From NCBI GenBank assembly GCA_023401925.1, contig JAEXDA010000057.1, forward strand, positions 124,001 to 188,000: 64,000 nt of DNA. Direction: 5' to 3'. Both the position numbers and the translations under genes were made by a program. Of the stretch, positions 7,415 to 13,824 are shown piece by piece. Source of the DNA: Bacillota bacterium. GTDB taxonomy: Bacteria; Bacillota; UBA4882; UBA8346. The notes under the pieces were generated by a model, which worked only from the letters and a program-made list of their open reading frames with translations, had not been told where the DNA came from and made no database searches. Position 1 is the first letter of the stretch. Every line of letters begins with the position of its first letter.

Positions 7415-7762
7415 TCGATAATTCCTCCTGTGGTTTTGAATTCTTTACTTTCTTTATATACTTCACAAGAGATTTTATCCAATGGTTTTTTATTATAGAC
7501 ATTTATTATCACTAGTAGAACGTATCGTAAATAAATGGCAATCAGAAATGAGGAAGATACGCTCTACTAGTCTGCCTGATACGGGCGTACATTGATTTTC
7601 GCCCATGACCGATAACGCCCCAGCGGGATTGTATAGTAATTTCCCCACCCACGAATCTTTTCATTTAGCCCTTTAACCAGTTTCTCTTTTGGTAAATGAA
7701 GTGATTCTTTGAGATATCACTGCATGCCTTCGGCTGCAATTCTTGCTTTAGGTCTGCTATTC
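7415..7762. other. Spacer without a gene
   Basis: AT-rich spacer. ACTAGTAGA-CGTATC at 7511-7526 and GATACG-TCTACTAGT at 7556-7571 form an inverted repeat with a 30-base interior. The right arm recurs as GATACGCTCTACTAG at about 10298, in the spacer before the SMI1-like gene. Confidence 0.45.
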
Positions 7763-8209
7763 CTATAAACACTTTTTAAGATAAATCATATCAACAAGTT
7801 GTATGTCGCCCTCGAAAATAGGGTGGTCGTAATTGTCTGTAAAAAAATTCTTTACTCGATATGACTTTTCAAATCCACAATTTTCACAAAACGACAAGAT
7901 TGTCGGCGTTTCACCTGTCCCGACAAGCATTGTTTTGTAGTCTTTTTTGTAGAAATCAAAAATGAAATTTATCAATGCTCTACCGTACCCTTTGCCTTGA
8001 TATTTCTCGTATGTCGCTATGTTTTTTAACTCGCAGGTTTCGCTATTTATCGGCACTACAACGCAAACACTTTTCAAATCATCGTCATATAAAGCAAACA
8101 AGTCTCCACTCGGCAAATACTTGTCAATCATATTTTCCTGCTCGTCTGCCAACAACAATAAGTCAAGGAACTGTTTCTTATTTTCGATAATTTTTTCTAT
8201 TTTCACCAT
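7763..8209 (-). CDS. GNAT N-acetyltransferase
   Basis: A 148-residue GNAT-fold protein. The acetyl-CoA pyrophosphate loop is visible in IATYEKYQGKGYGRALINFI (motif Q-x-x-G-x-G), preceded by a beta-strand CVVVPINSETCELKN and followed by MLVGTGETPTILSFCENCGF. Substrate unknown; the family ranges from small-molecule detoxification to protein modification. Start ATG 8209, behind GGGGAGAG, is preferred to the more 5' ATG. It stands alone and looks intact. Confidence 0.82.
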   Translation of the reverse strand: MVKIEKIIENKKQFLDLLLLADEQENMIDKYLPSGDLFALYDDDLKSVCVVVPINSETCELKNIATYEKYQGKGYGRALINFIFDFYKKDYKTMLVGTGETPTILSFCENCGFEKSYRVKNFFTDNYDHPIFEGDIQLVDMIYLKKCL

Positions 8210-8362
8210 ATCTCTCCCCATCCTCACTTGCCTGTATCATTCTCCGTGTACACTCTGCCTTACTGTTACCAGTTTTGGCGCAACACTTGATAAGGGTGGC
8301 TGGTTAGACCTTACCCGGCAAGGACTTTCACCTTGCAAGAAACACCAATCTTCGCTTGGCGT

Positions 8363-8520
8363 ACTAACGTCCGCCCGTTCCTGACGTTTTCAAAACATAG
8401 TGGCGACGCGACTTGGATAATGTGGGTGATACCGCTTCATGAATAAACTTCATTGAAACTCATCATGAATTGAAAGCTTCTTCGAATTAACTTCCTTCGA
8501 CTATCCGATCCCTGAAGCAG
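8363..8520. repeat. Island spacer repeat, family 1, copy b
   Basis: Begins ACTAACGTCC, contains GTGGCGACGCG, CTTCATGAATAAACTT, TCATGAATTGAAAGCTTCTT and ends with GAAGCAG. It shows the family order of words also seen at 9358, 10134 and, in part, 3677. A frame crossing this spacer is not credible. Confidence 0.65.
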
Positions 8521-8620
8521 GAACGGAGCTGTTCTCCGACGTCCCTTTCCCCACTCAGCAGCCAGGGAGAGCGTCTAATTTACACTTCCCAACCATGTTT
8601 CTTAGCATCATCTTCTTAAT

Positions 8621-8943
8621 TCATTTTTCAAATTCATCAAAAGGATAAGATGCCACTTGCTTTTCAGCATTACCGATTACAAACATTACTGCCGGATCTA
8701 ATTTTTCAGTTTTTCTTTGCTCACAACATATTATACACTGGGCATAATTCATAGTGCGTCGGTTTGTTTCCGAACCTAAAACAATAACTATTTCATCGGG
8801 TGTAATAAATCCATACCAAAAATCATGAGTATTATTAGGTTCTGAAGCATCTTCTTTAGTTTTCTTATATTTAGATTTCTTGTCCGTTTAAACCCGCTTT
8901 AATTGTCACGTACCTTAAATGACGATTTTTCTTGCATTTCATT
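8621..8943 (-). pseudogene. Hypothetical gene disrupted by a frameshift
   Basis: From ATG 8943 the frame reads MKCKKNRHLRYVTIKAG and then stops after a few codons. A second frame continues with KKTKEDASEPNNTHDFWYGF, ITPDEIVIVLGSETNRRTMN and ends FDEFEK at 8621. The break lies near 8890. The joined product would be about 105 residues; I do not recognise the family. The clean second frame suggests a recent single event. Confidence 0.55.
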
Positions 8944-9110
8944 ACTAAAGAATGATTGGTATGTATATTATTGTTCAATCAAATCACCTCATACAAAGAA
9001 TTGAAAGATACGCGACTAAATCATACACCTTTCATAACTTTTATACAAGGTAGCACACTTAATTAAAAAATGATGAACTTATGGTACAATATCGGCATGA
9101 GGTGATCCAC
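8944..9110. other. Intergenic region with probable promoter for the RHH gene
   Basis: Divergent spacer between the frameshifted gene and the plus-strand RHH gene. TACAAT at about 9085 is a plausible -10 element for the latter; no clear -35 hexamer is present. Confidence 0.3.
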
Positions 9111-9263
9111 GTGCCATTAAAACCAGGTAACACAAGAGTTGTTATTTCTATGCCCGAAGAATTACGCAAAACACTTGAACAAGAAGCTGAACAGGAAGAC
9201 CGTTCGCTATCAAATTATCTCCTACAAATCATCAAACAAAGGCATAAGATTAAAAACACTTAA
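9111..9263 (+). CDS. Ribbon-helix-helix (CopG/Arc-like) protein
   Basis: A 50-residue protein starting at a GTG that follows GAGGTGATCC; a longer frame from 9081 lacks such a site. NTRVVISMPEELRKTLEQEA is the ribbon strand plus first helix, and RSLSNYLLQIIKQRHK the second helix, as in CopG-type transcription factors and antitoxins. It probably binds DNA as a dimer. No toxin gene follows within 300 bases, so it is an orphan antitoxin or a small regulator. It is the only clear plus-strand gene in the island. Confidence 0.75.
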   Translation: MPLKPGNTRVVISMPEELRKTLEQEAEQEDRSLSNYLLQIIKQRHKIKNT

Positions 9264-9357
9264 AAAATAAATATTTCTTTATTATTTTCCATTCGTTATT
9301 ACCCCCTCCAGTTTTTTAACAGCGAAGCACGATGCCGAGATTGGACTTAATTTAGGG

Positions 9358-9530
9358 GACGTCCGGAGATCGTTCACGTACTCAAGACGTCCGCAGACCT
9401 TAGTGGCGACGTCCAGCTTAGGCCTGCGGATGTGGGCGCGTTTACTGCATGACACGCCTTCAATGACTCAACAACCTGAATTGACAGCTTCTTTGATTTA
9501 ACTTTCTTCAACAACACGCGCCCCGCCAGC
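9358..9530. repeat. Island spacer repeat, family 1, copy c
   Basis: Contains the stem-loop GCAGACCTTAG / CTTAGGCCTGC, then the family words CTTCAATGACTCAAC, CTGAATTGACAGCTTCTTTG and ACGCGCCCCG. The spacer 9264-9594 holds no gene. Confidence 0.6.
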
Positions 9531-9594
9531 TTGAGTGCGGTGTTAGTCGTCGTCTCCTCTCCATCAACAGCCACGGAGGGCCTCAATCGACAAT

Positions 9595-10056
9595 TTAAAA
9601 AGGCAAATCAAAATCTTCTTCAACTTTTTCTTCTTTATTTTCACTTTCCGGTGATTTTAAACATTCATAACCGTCCCATAAATCTTCCCATTCAACTCCA
9701 TAAGCAGCTCCACCCGCTGTATATCCGGCAATATAACTAAACCATTCATTCGATTCGCCCAGATTATTTTCTTGTTCCTTTTCCATTCTTTTTTGTTTTG
9801 CCAATAATGCTTTCCTATGTTTTGCCTCTTCTTCTTTCTTATATTGCTCAATATGTTCGTCACTGATGTCGTAACCTAATATTCTAAGTTCCAACGCCGC
9901 ACATAAACAACTTACCCCAAAATGTCTACTATATCCCCGGATAACACTTTTCCCATCATATGTCGGCAACCAACTTTTTGCCGATTGTAATCGCGCCGAG
10001 GGTTTCATCCTTTTGCAACGCGGGCTGAGATATCTATTATATTTTTTCTTTTTCAC
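9595..10056 (-). CDS. Conserved hypothetical protein
   Basis: A 153-residue protein starting at GTG 10056. The N-terminal half is basic and well defined (YNRYLSPRCKRMKPSARLQS; YDGKSVIRGYSRHFGVSCLC), followed by a charged helix (about 75-100) and WFSYIAGYTAGGAAYGVEWE. I have met similar proteins in Bacillota without functional information. The basic N terminus and charged helix would fit nucleic-acid contact, but this is a guess. No signal peptide or transmembrane segment. Confidence 0.7.
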   Translation of the reverse strand: MKKKKYNRYLSPRCKRMKPSARLQSAKSWLPTYDGKSVIRGYSRHFGVSCLCAALELRILGYDISDEHIEQYKKEEEAKHRKALLAKQKRMEKEQENNLGESNEWFSYIAGYTAGGAAYGVEWEDLWDGYECLKSPESENKEEKVEEDFDLPF

Positions 10057-10133
10057 CTACTGATTCCCCATTCATGTTGTTTTTGCTTTTCAGAGCGGCG
10101 CGATGCCCTATCGGCACGAACTTGGGAGATGAC

Positions 10134-10285
10134 GACTAACGTCCCCGCGTATTGACATCGCTGGACCTTAGTGTATTTGTCTTAGGTCCGGCGACGCGAT
10201 TCTTCATGAATCAACCTCTTAAATACACTTCGTGATCGCTTGCTTCTTCGAATACCCATCTTCGAATCACCGCGCCCGTGAGCAG
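10134..10285. repeat. Island spacer repeat, family 1, copy d
   Basis: Starts GACTAACGTCC. The stem GGACCTTAG / CTTAGGTCC at about 10163-10193 differs in sequence but not in position from the one in copy c. It ends with CTTCTTCGAATAC, ACCGCGCCC and AGCAG. Confidence 0.65.
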
Positions 10286-10323
10286 TAGCGCATTTACGAT
10301 ACGCTCTACTAGATATCTTATAT

Positions 10324-10956
10324 CTAATAAGATTCAAGTCCCAAGCTATCAATGAATTTTTTCATTTCGTCAAAATGTTGTTGGTTAGAAGATGCATACA
10401 GCATATCGTAATCACTATTTTCAATTATACAAATTACCTCATCATCACAATTTCCATAATATGAAATATTCATCCACTGATGTAATTCATACTCTATCTT
10501 TTGGTATCGGTTTCTAATAATCTCAGCCTGTTCCTGGCTAATCATATATAAATCATCACTACAATATTCAAGTCCCCAGCTAGCCGCCTGGAAAAATGCC
10601 ATTGCATATAAAAAATCAAGCAAATTTTTACTTTCAAGCTTAAACTGATTTTCATCTCTTAAGCAATAAACAGGTGGATTATCTTTGTTCAAATCACTCT
10701 TTTTTATAGCCCATTGAACAACATACTGATTTTCCTTGTAAAATATAAGATATTCTTCCGTATCAATCAATTCACTTGGCCGGCATAAACTGTTCTGCGT
10801 TTGATTTATCTGCTTGTAATTACCCAGCTGTCTGTAATATTCTTGTAATACCAAAGGCAAACTTCCATGTTTTTCACAAGCTTTACGTATATCATTTTCT
10901 GAAAAGCCACCATCCTGTTTTATATTAAAAAGTTTTCTAATAACTTCAAATTCCAT
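10324..10956 (-). CDS. SMI1/KNR4 (SUKH)-like immunity-type protein
   Basis: A 210-residue protein. LPLVLQEYYRQLGNYKQINQ, then TQNSLCRPSELID, YLIFYKENQYVVQWAIKKSD and NPPVYCL follow the SMI1/KNR4-like pattern common in bacterial immunity proteins that neutralise contact-dependent or secreted nuclease toxins (established for the SUKH superfamily). No toxin is in the window, so the role is inferred. ATG 10956 with AAAGGAAG upstream is preferred over an ATG 24 bases earlier. It stands alone and is intact. Confidence 0.75.
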   Translation of the reverse strand: MEFEVIRKLFNIKQDGGFSENDIRKACEKHGSLPLVLQEYYRQLGNYKQINQTQNSLCRPSELIDTEEYLIFYKENQYVVQWAIKKSDLNKDNPPVYCLRDENQFKLESKNLLDFLYAMAFFQAASWGLEYCSDDLYMISQEQAEIIRNRYQKIEYELHQWMNISYYGNCDDEVICIIENSDYDMLYASSNQQHFDEMKKFIDSLGLESY

Positions 10957-11071
10957 TGATTTCTTCCTTTCTGCTTTCATAAATTGGGCCTACAAATTAC
11001 AATTTTTCTGCGATTTATAAAATCCAGTAACCCTGTGATATCTGGAGTACGACGTGGGCCTTAATTTGAAG

Positions 11072-11090
11072 GGCCACTAGAATGGTGGCC
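11072..11090 (-). repeat. Post-stop hairpin, copy 4
   Basis: GGCCAC / GTGGCC perfect 6-bp stem, loop TAGAATG, 12 bases after the stop of the next minus-strand gene. Preceded on the plus strand by CTTAATTTGAAG. Confidence 0.6.
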
Positions 11091-11101
11091 ACCCTCATCT
11101 A

Positions 11102-11672
11102 TTATTTATTTACTTGTTTTCCATCTGAATCTAGTTTGTAGACATTATTTCCCCAATCTTTTGCCACAATCAAGTTATCTTCAATATAGAAATCATCTAT
11201 ACCATCTATTGTTGTAAATATATCTCTACCAAAAAATTCCCACTCAATTTTTCCTGAACTGCTAATTTTTAAAATAGAAAGCTCCCCATGAATGATATAA
11301 TCGTTATTAACTTTAAATATTTCAAAACAGACAACAGTATTATTACATTTTGTTACCCAATTTAGTCGTAAGTCCGAAATCGATAAAGAACAAAACCGAA
11401 TTTCCATTTATAACCATTAAATTTCCCTCATCAATTAAAACCGTGCTTTCATTTGGTGAGGTGTTCCCTCCACCACAAGATATTACAATAGCACTCTCCA
11501 AAATCTCATCATTGTAATTTTTAACAAATATCCCATATTTCGAAGTCAAAAGGTTATAGTCCTCATTGAGAATATACTCAAACTCATATACAAACTTGTT
11601 ATCTACCGATTTTGTTATGTAAGTATGGTCTTAAAATATATCAATTATAAGTTCTCCATATCTTAACTCCAT
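11102..11672 (-). pseudogene. Hypothetical immunity-like gene with stop and frameshift
   Basis: From ATG 11672 (behind GAGGTAAAC) the frame starts MELRYGELIIDIF and meets an in-frame TAA. It continues in the same frame through DNKFVYEFEYILNEDYNLLT and ISCGGGNTSPNESTVLIDEG, then shifts frame near 11390 into ISDLRLNWVTKCNNTVVCFE and ends with IDDFYIEDNLIVAKDWGNNV. The whole would be about 189 residues of beta-rich protein resembling small Bacillus and Clostridium proteins of unknown function. Two independent lesions make a sequencing error alone unlikely. Confidence 0.65.
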
Positions 11673-11932
11673 TGTTTACCTCAAATATTTCCTTATTTCC
11701 TCTCGAATAAGTTTTATATCGCGCCTAGGAGAGCTTACAAGGCGGGAATCTTTATTGAAATTACTTTCCCCGCCGACTCGATTAACAAAGGCATGTGGTT
11801 CGCAAACCTCATGAAATTGCTTTCATATCTTGCTTCATGACATTTCATTTCGTGCCCGTCAGCGCCAGATGCCATGTTATACGAAGACACATCGTCAATA
11901 ATATGAAGGCCGACCAAGGATGGTAGCTACTT
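11673..11932. other. Spacer with degenerate repeat and hairpin copy 5
   Basis: Non-coding. CTCATGAAATTGCTTTCATA, CTTGCTTCATGACATTTC and CGTGCCCGTCAGCGCC look like a diverged family 1 repeat. At 11912-11927, GACCA / TGGT preceded by ATATGAAGG is a weak fifth copy of the post-stop hairpin, six bases after the next stop codon. Confidence 0.4.
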
Positions 11933-12259
11933 TCACAATGTCTTTTTTATCTTTAACTCACATGAAATAGCAATACATTCAAAAGTTTCATCTCTAAAAT
12001 AAAACAAGAAGTGATTTAATCTTTTATCACTTTTAAAATTTGGATTTATTATGATTTCATCATTTGGAAAATCATTTTCCCAATTTGAATCAATAATGTT
12101 ATAAAAGTTCCCCCATTCTATACCTGTTTTTGAAAAACGGCATTGGCCACGATAAAAACCTTCATCATTAGTTGGCCCAAGCCTATATTTATATACACTA
12201 TTAAATGTTAAAATTCCCGAATCGTCTTTGGTAACATCATCGTGAATAAAACTATTCAA
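11933..12259 (-). CDS. Hypothetical immunity-like protein, N terminus uncertain
   Basis: 108 residues from the first ATG, ending with NHFLFYFRDETFECIAISCE, a pattern I know from small hypothetical proteins near toxin-immunity loci. The frame stays open upstream to 12376 and encodes LHKLNKNWDAEPNAPIPTVV, which looks like the true family N terminus. No usable start codon precedes it, and an overlapping frame (12339-12572) ends there. So either the start was lost or a frameshift separates them. No signal peptide or membrane segment. Confidence 0.5.
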   Translation of the reverse strand: MNSFIHDDVTKDDSGILTFNSVYKYRLGPTNDEGFYRGQCRFSKTGIEWGNFYNIIDSNWENDFPNDEIIINPNFKSDKRLNHFLFYFRDETFECIAISCELKIKKTL

Positions 12260-12338
12260 ATAAAACGAAAGGATAACCCGCGAATCTTTTTCGCAAACTA
12301 CTGTCGGGATTGGTGCATTGGGTTCAGCATCCCAATTT

Positions 12339-12572
12339 TTATTCAGTTTGTGGAGGAAGATTTTGCTTAAAATCTGTTACATAATGTCCATCTGTATCAA
12401 CACTAACCCATCCATCACGATCAATACGTGAAATATCTACGGGTTTTAATTCCAGAATTCTTTGTATGCATAAACTATATGGAAATGAAACCGATTTTCC
12501 TGACAATACAAAAAACTTGGTGATACTTCTTTTATATCGGATGGATGAGGCCCCGCGAAGTTCAGTGTGCAT
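12339..12572 (-). CDS. Short hypothetical protein, uncertain
   Basis: A 77-codon frame. The C-terminal half (LELKPVDISRIDRDGWVSVD, then TDGHYVTDF) looks protein-like; the N-terminal half does not show a clear start or ribosome site. It overlaps the upstream extension of the 11933-12259 frame by about 38 bases. It may be the remnant of a separate immunity-like gene, or the N-terminal part of the next one after a frameshift. Low confidence. Confidence 0.3.
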   Translation of the reverse strand: MHTELRGASSIRYKRSITKFFVLSGKSVSFPYSLCIQRILELKPVDISRIDRDGWVSVDTDGHYVTDFKQNLPPQTE

Positions 12573-12596
12573 TACGAACGATGAACCCTTAAAGGC

Positions 12597-13115
12597 TTAC
12601 AAATACTTTCTTATACTCTCTCCACCCAGCATAACACTTATTTCTTTAAAAATATAATATACTGTTATAGTAAACAGTATATGTACAGTTATCATGATCA
12701 TATTAATTACCACTGTTTTTAAGCCAGAGGCTTCCTTAAGATGTTTTTCAAGTATGTTAAACATAAATATAGAAAATACTATTCCAACTAAGTTTGAGAT
12801 TAAATCTCTTACCCTAAAGTGTCCTTGTACAAAAAATATTTGAATCGCTTCAATCAGTACTGAAAATCCAAATACCCATAAGAATACCTTGAAATATCTA
12901 CCTTTTTCATATAAAAAATAATTCAGTAACAGTATTGAAAGTATTCCAAAACTAAGTATATGCTGCTTTTTTGTTAATGAAATAGTGACATCTAGTAATG
13001 ATGTTCGAAGGTCAATCTCTCCAACATGCATAATGAATTTACTTTCTAAAGGTGTATATAGTATTGAAAACAATACAAAAATCCATATTAAAAAACCAAA
13101 AACCTTTTTATACAT
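12597..13115 (-). CDS. VanZ-like membrane protein
   Basis: A 172-residue membrane protein with four to five hydrophobic segments (about residues 5-22, 52-70, 75-95, 108-122, 135-155). The VanZ-family signature is present: KKQHILSFGILSILLL before the second segment and LIEAIQIFFVQGHFRVRDLI, then SNLVGI, between the third and fourth. VanZ-like proteins are linked to teicoplanin resistance in enterococci, but most members have unknown roles. Start ATG 13115 follows GAGGAGGG. It is the last intact gene of the island. Confidence 0.8.
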   Translation of the reverse strand: MYKKVFGFLIWIFVLFSILYTPLESKFIMHVGEIDLRTSLLDVTISLTKKQHILSFGILSILLLNYFLYEKGRYFKVFLWVFGFSVLIEAIQIFFVQGHFRVRDLISNLVGIVFSIFMFNILEKHLKEASGLKTVVINMIMITVHILFTITVYYIFKEISVMLGGESIRKYL

Positions 13116-13215
13116 TATGCCCTCCTCATTTAATTAAATAGCCCCAAAATTCTTCTTTTACAAACTCCGCCCAAGGACAGGCGGTATTTTGCCTCATCTT
13201 TCCGATAACTATTAG

Positions 13216-13283
13216 TATTGCATCCGAATTTGATATTAAGTGACTAGTAGTCTTCTTAATCTCTCATAAATTCGGATGCAATA
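13216..13283. repeat. Inverted repeat, 16-bp arms
   Basis: TATTGCATCCGAATTT and AAATTCGGATGCAATA are exact inverted complements 36 bases apart. It lies in the 13116-13335 spacer, which has no gene, near the island boundary. There is no T-tract, so a terminator is unlikely; it could be a protein-binding or recombination site. Confidence 0.6.
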
Positions 13284-13335
13284 CAGTTGAACGAAGCCGC
13301 TTCAGCACTATCTATCTTCTATGGAGATTCAATTA

Positions 13336-13500
13336 TTAAATTTCCATTTGATTTCTAAGTGCTAAAACATTAAGTTGATTAGGAATCGTTAATACCACGT
13401 GGAAATATTTCACGGGCAGTAAATCTTCTTTCCGATCCAATAACCATTTTTCTTTGGCCATATTTTGACATTTCGGACAATGACGATTACGGCAATAGTT
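13336..13500 (-). pseudogene. IS91-type transposase fragment
   Basis: The frame reads CRNRHCPKCQNMAKEKWLLD, then RKEDLLPVKYFHVVLTIPNQ and LNVLALRNQ before a stop. This is the zinc-finger region and the start of the HUH/Y2 transposase domain of IS91/IS1294-like elements (CxNRHCPxCQ; YFHVVFT-P in the family). The upstream part ends at a stop codon and the catalytic tyrosines are missing, so only about 55 codons remain. It marks a past IS91-type insertion at the end of the accessory island. Confidence 0.8.
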
Positions 13501-13528
13501 TCAAAGAACAGTTTGACCTTATTTTTTC

Positions 13529-13790
13529 ATTCATCCAATTGTCCGGATCATTTTTTCAATTGGTTTTTCCCTTCAACCAATGATCAAAATCATTTTTACA
13601 ATTGTTTTTTTCCTTCGACCAATGATCGAAATCATTTTTACAATTGTTTTTTTCCTTCAACCAATGATCGAAATCATTTTTACAATTGTTTTTTTCCTTC
13701 AACCAATCGTCCGGATCATTTCAGCAATCGTTTTTTCTCATCAACCCATTGTTTTTTTGTCTCAACCAATTTTTTTGGCAATCATCCGGG
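13529..13790. repeat. 42-bp tandem repeat, about six copies
   Basis: The word TTCAACCAAT or a variant recurs at steps of 42 bases (about 13531, 13573, 13615, 13657, 13699, 13741), followed by a last half-step. The central units are almost identical; the outer ones carry GTCCGGATCATT. Each unit contains AATGATCGAAATCATT, a 6-bp-stem hairpin, then a T-rich run on the plus strand. The period is a multiple of three, so 14-residue repeats are open in one frame on each strand, but neither has a start or known product. It fills the space between the IS91 fragment and the ABC exporter. Confidence 0.8.
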
Positions 13791-13824
13791 GTGTAAAATC
13801 ACTTCGGCAATTCCACATTACGAT

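Noticed and set aside
9374..9586. Minus-strand frame of 70 codons
   Set aside because: It lies wholly in a family 1 spacer repeat; similar frames are not conserved in the other copies.
11735..11917. 60-codon minus-strand frame
   Set aside because: It lies in a degenerate spacer repeat and has no protein-like features.
1..13500. Classical integron with attC sites
   Set aside because: No integrase gene and no spacers with proper RYYYAAC...GTTRRRY core pairs were found; kept only as a hypothesis in the findings.
13529..13790. CRISPR array
   Set aside because: The repeats are contiguous 42-bp tandem units with no unique spacers, and no cas gene is present.
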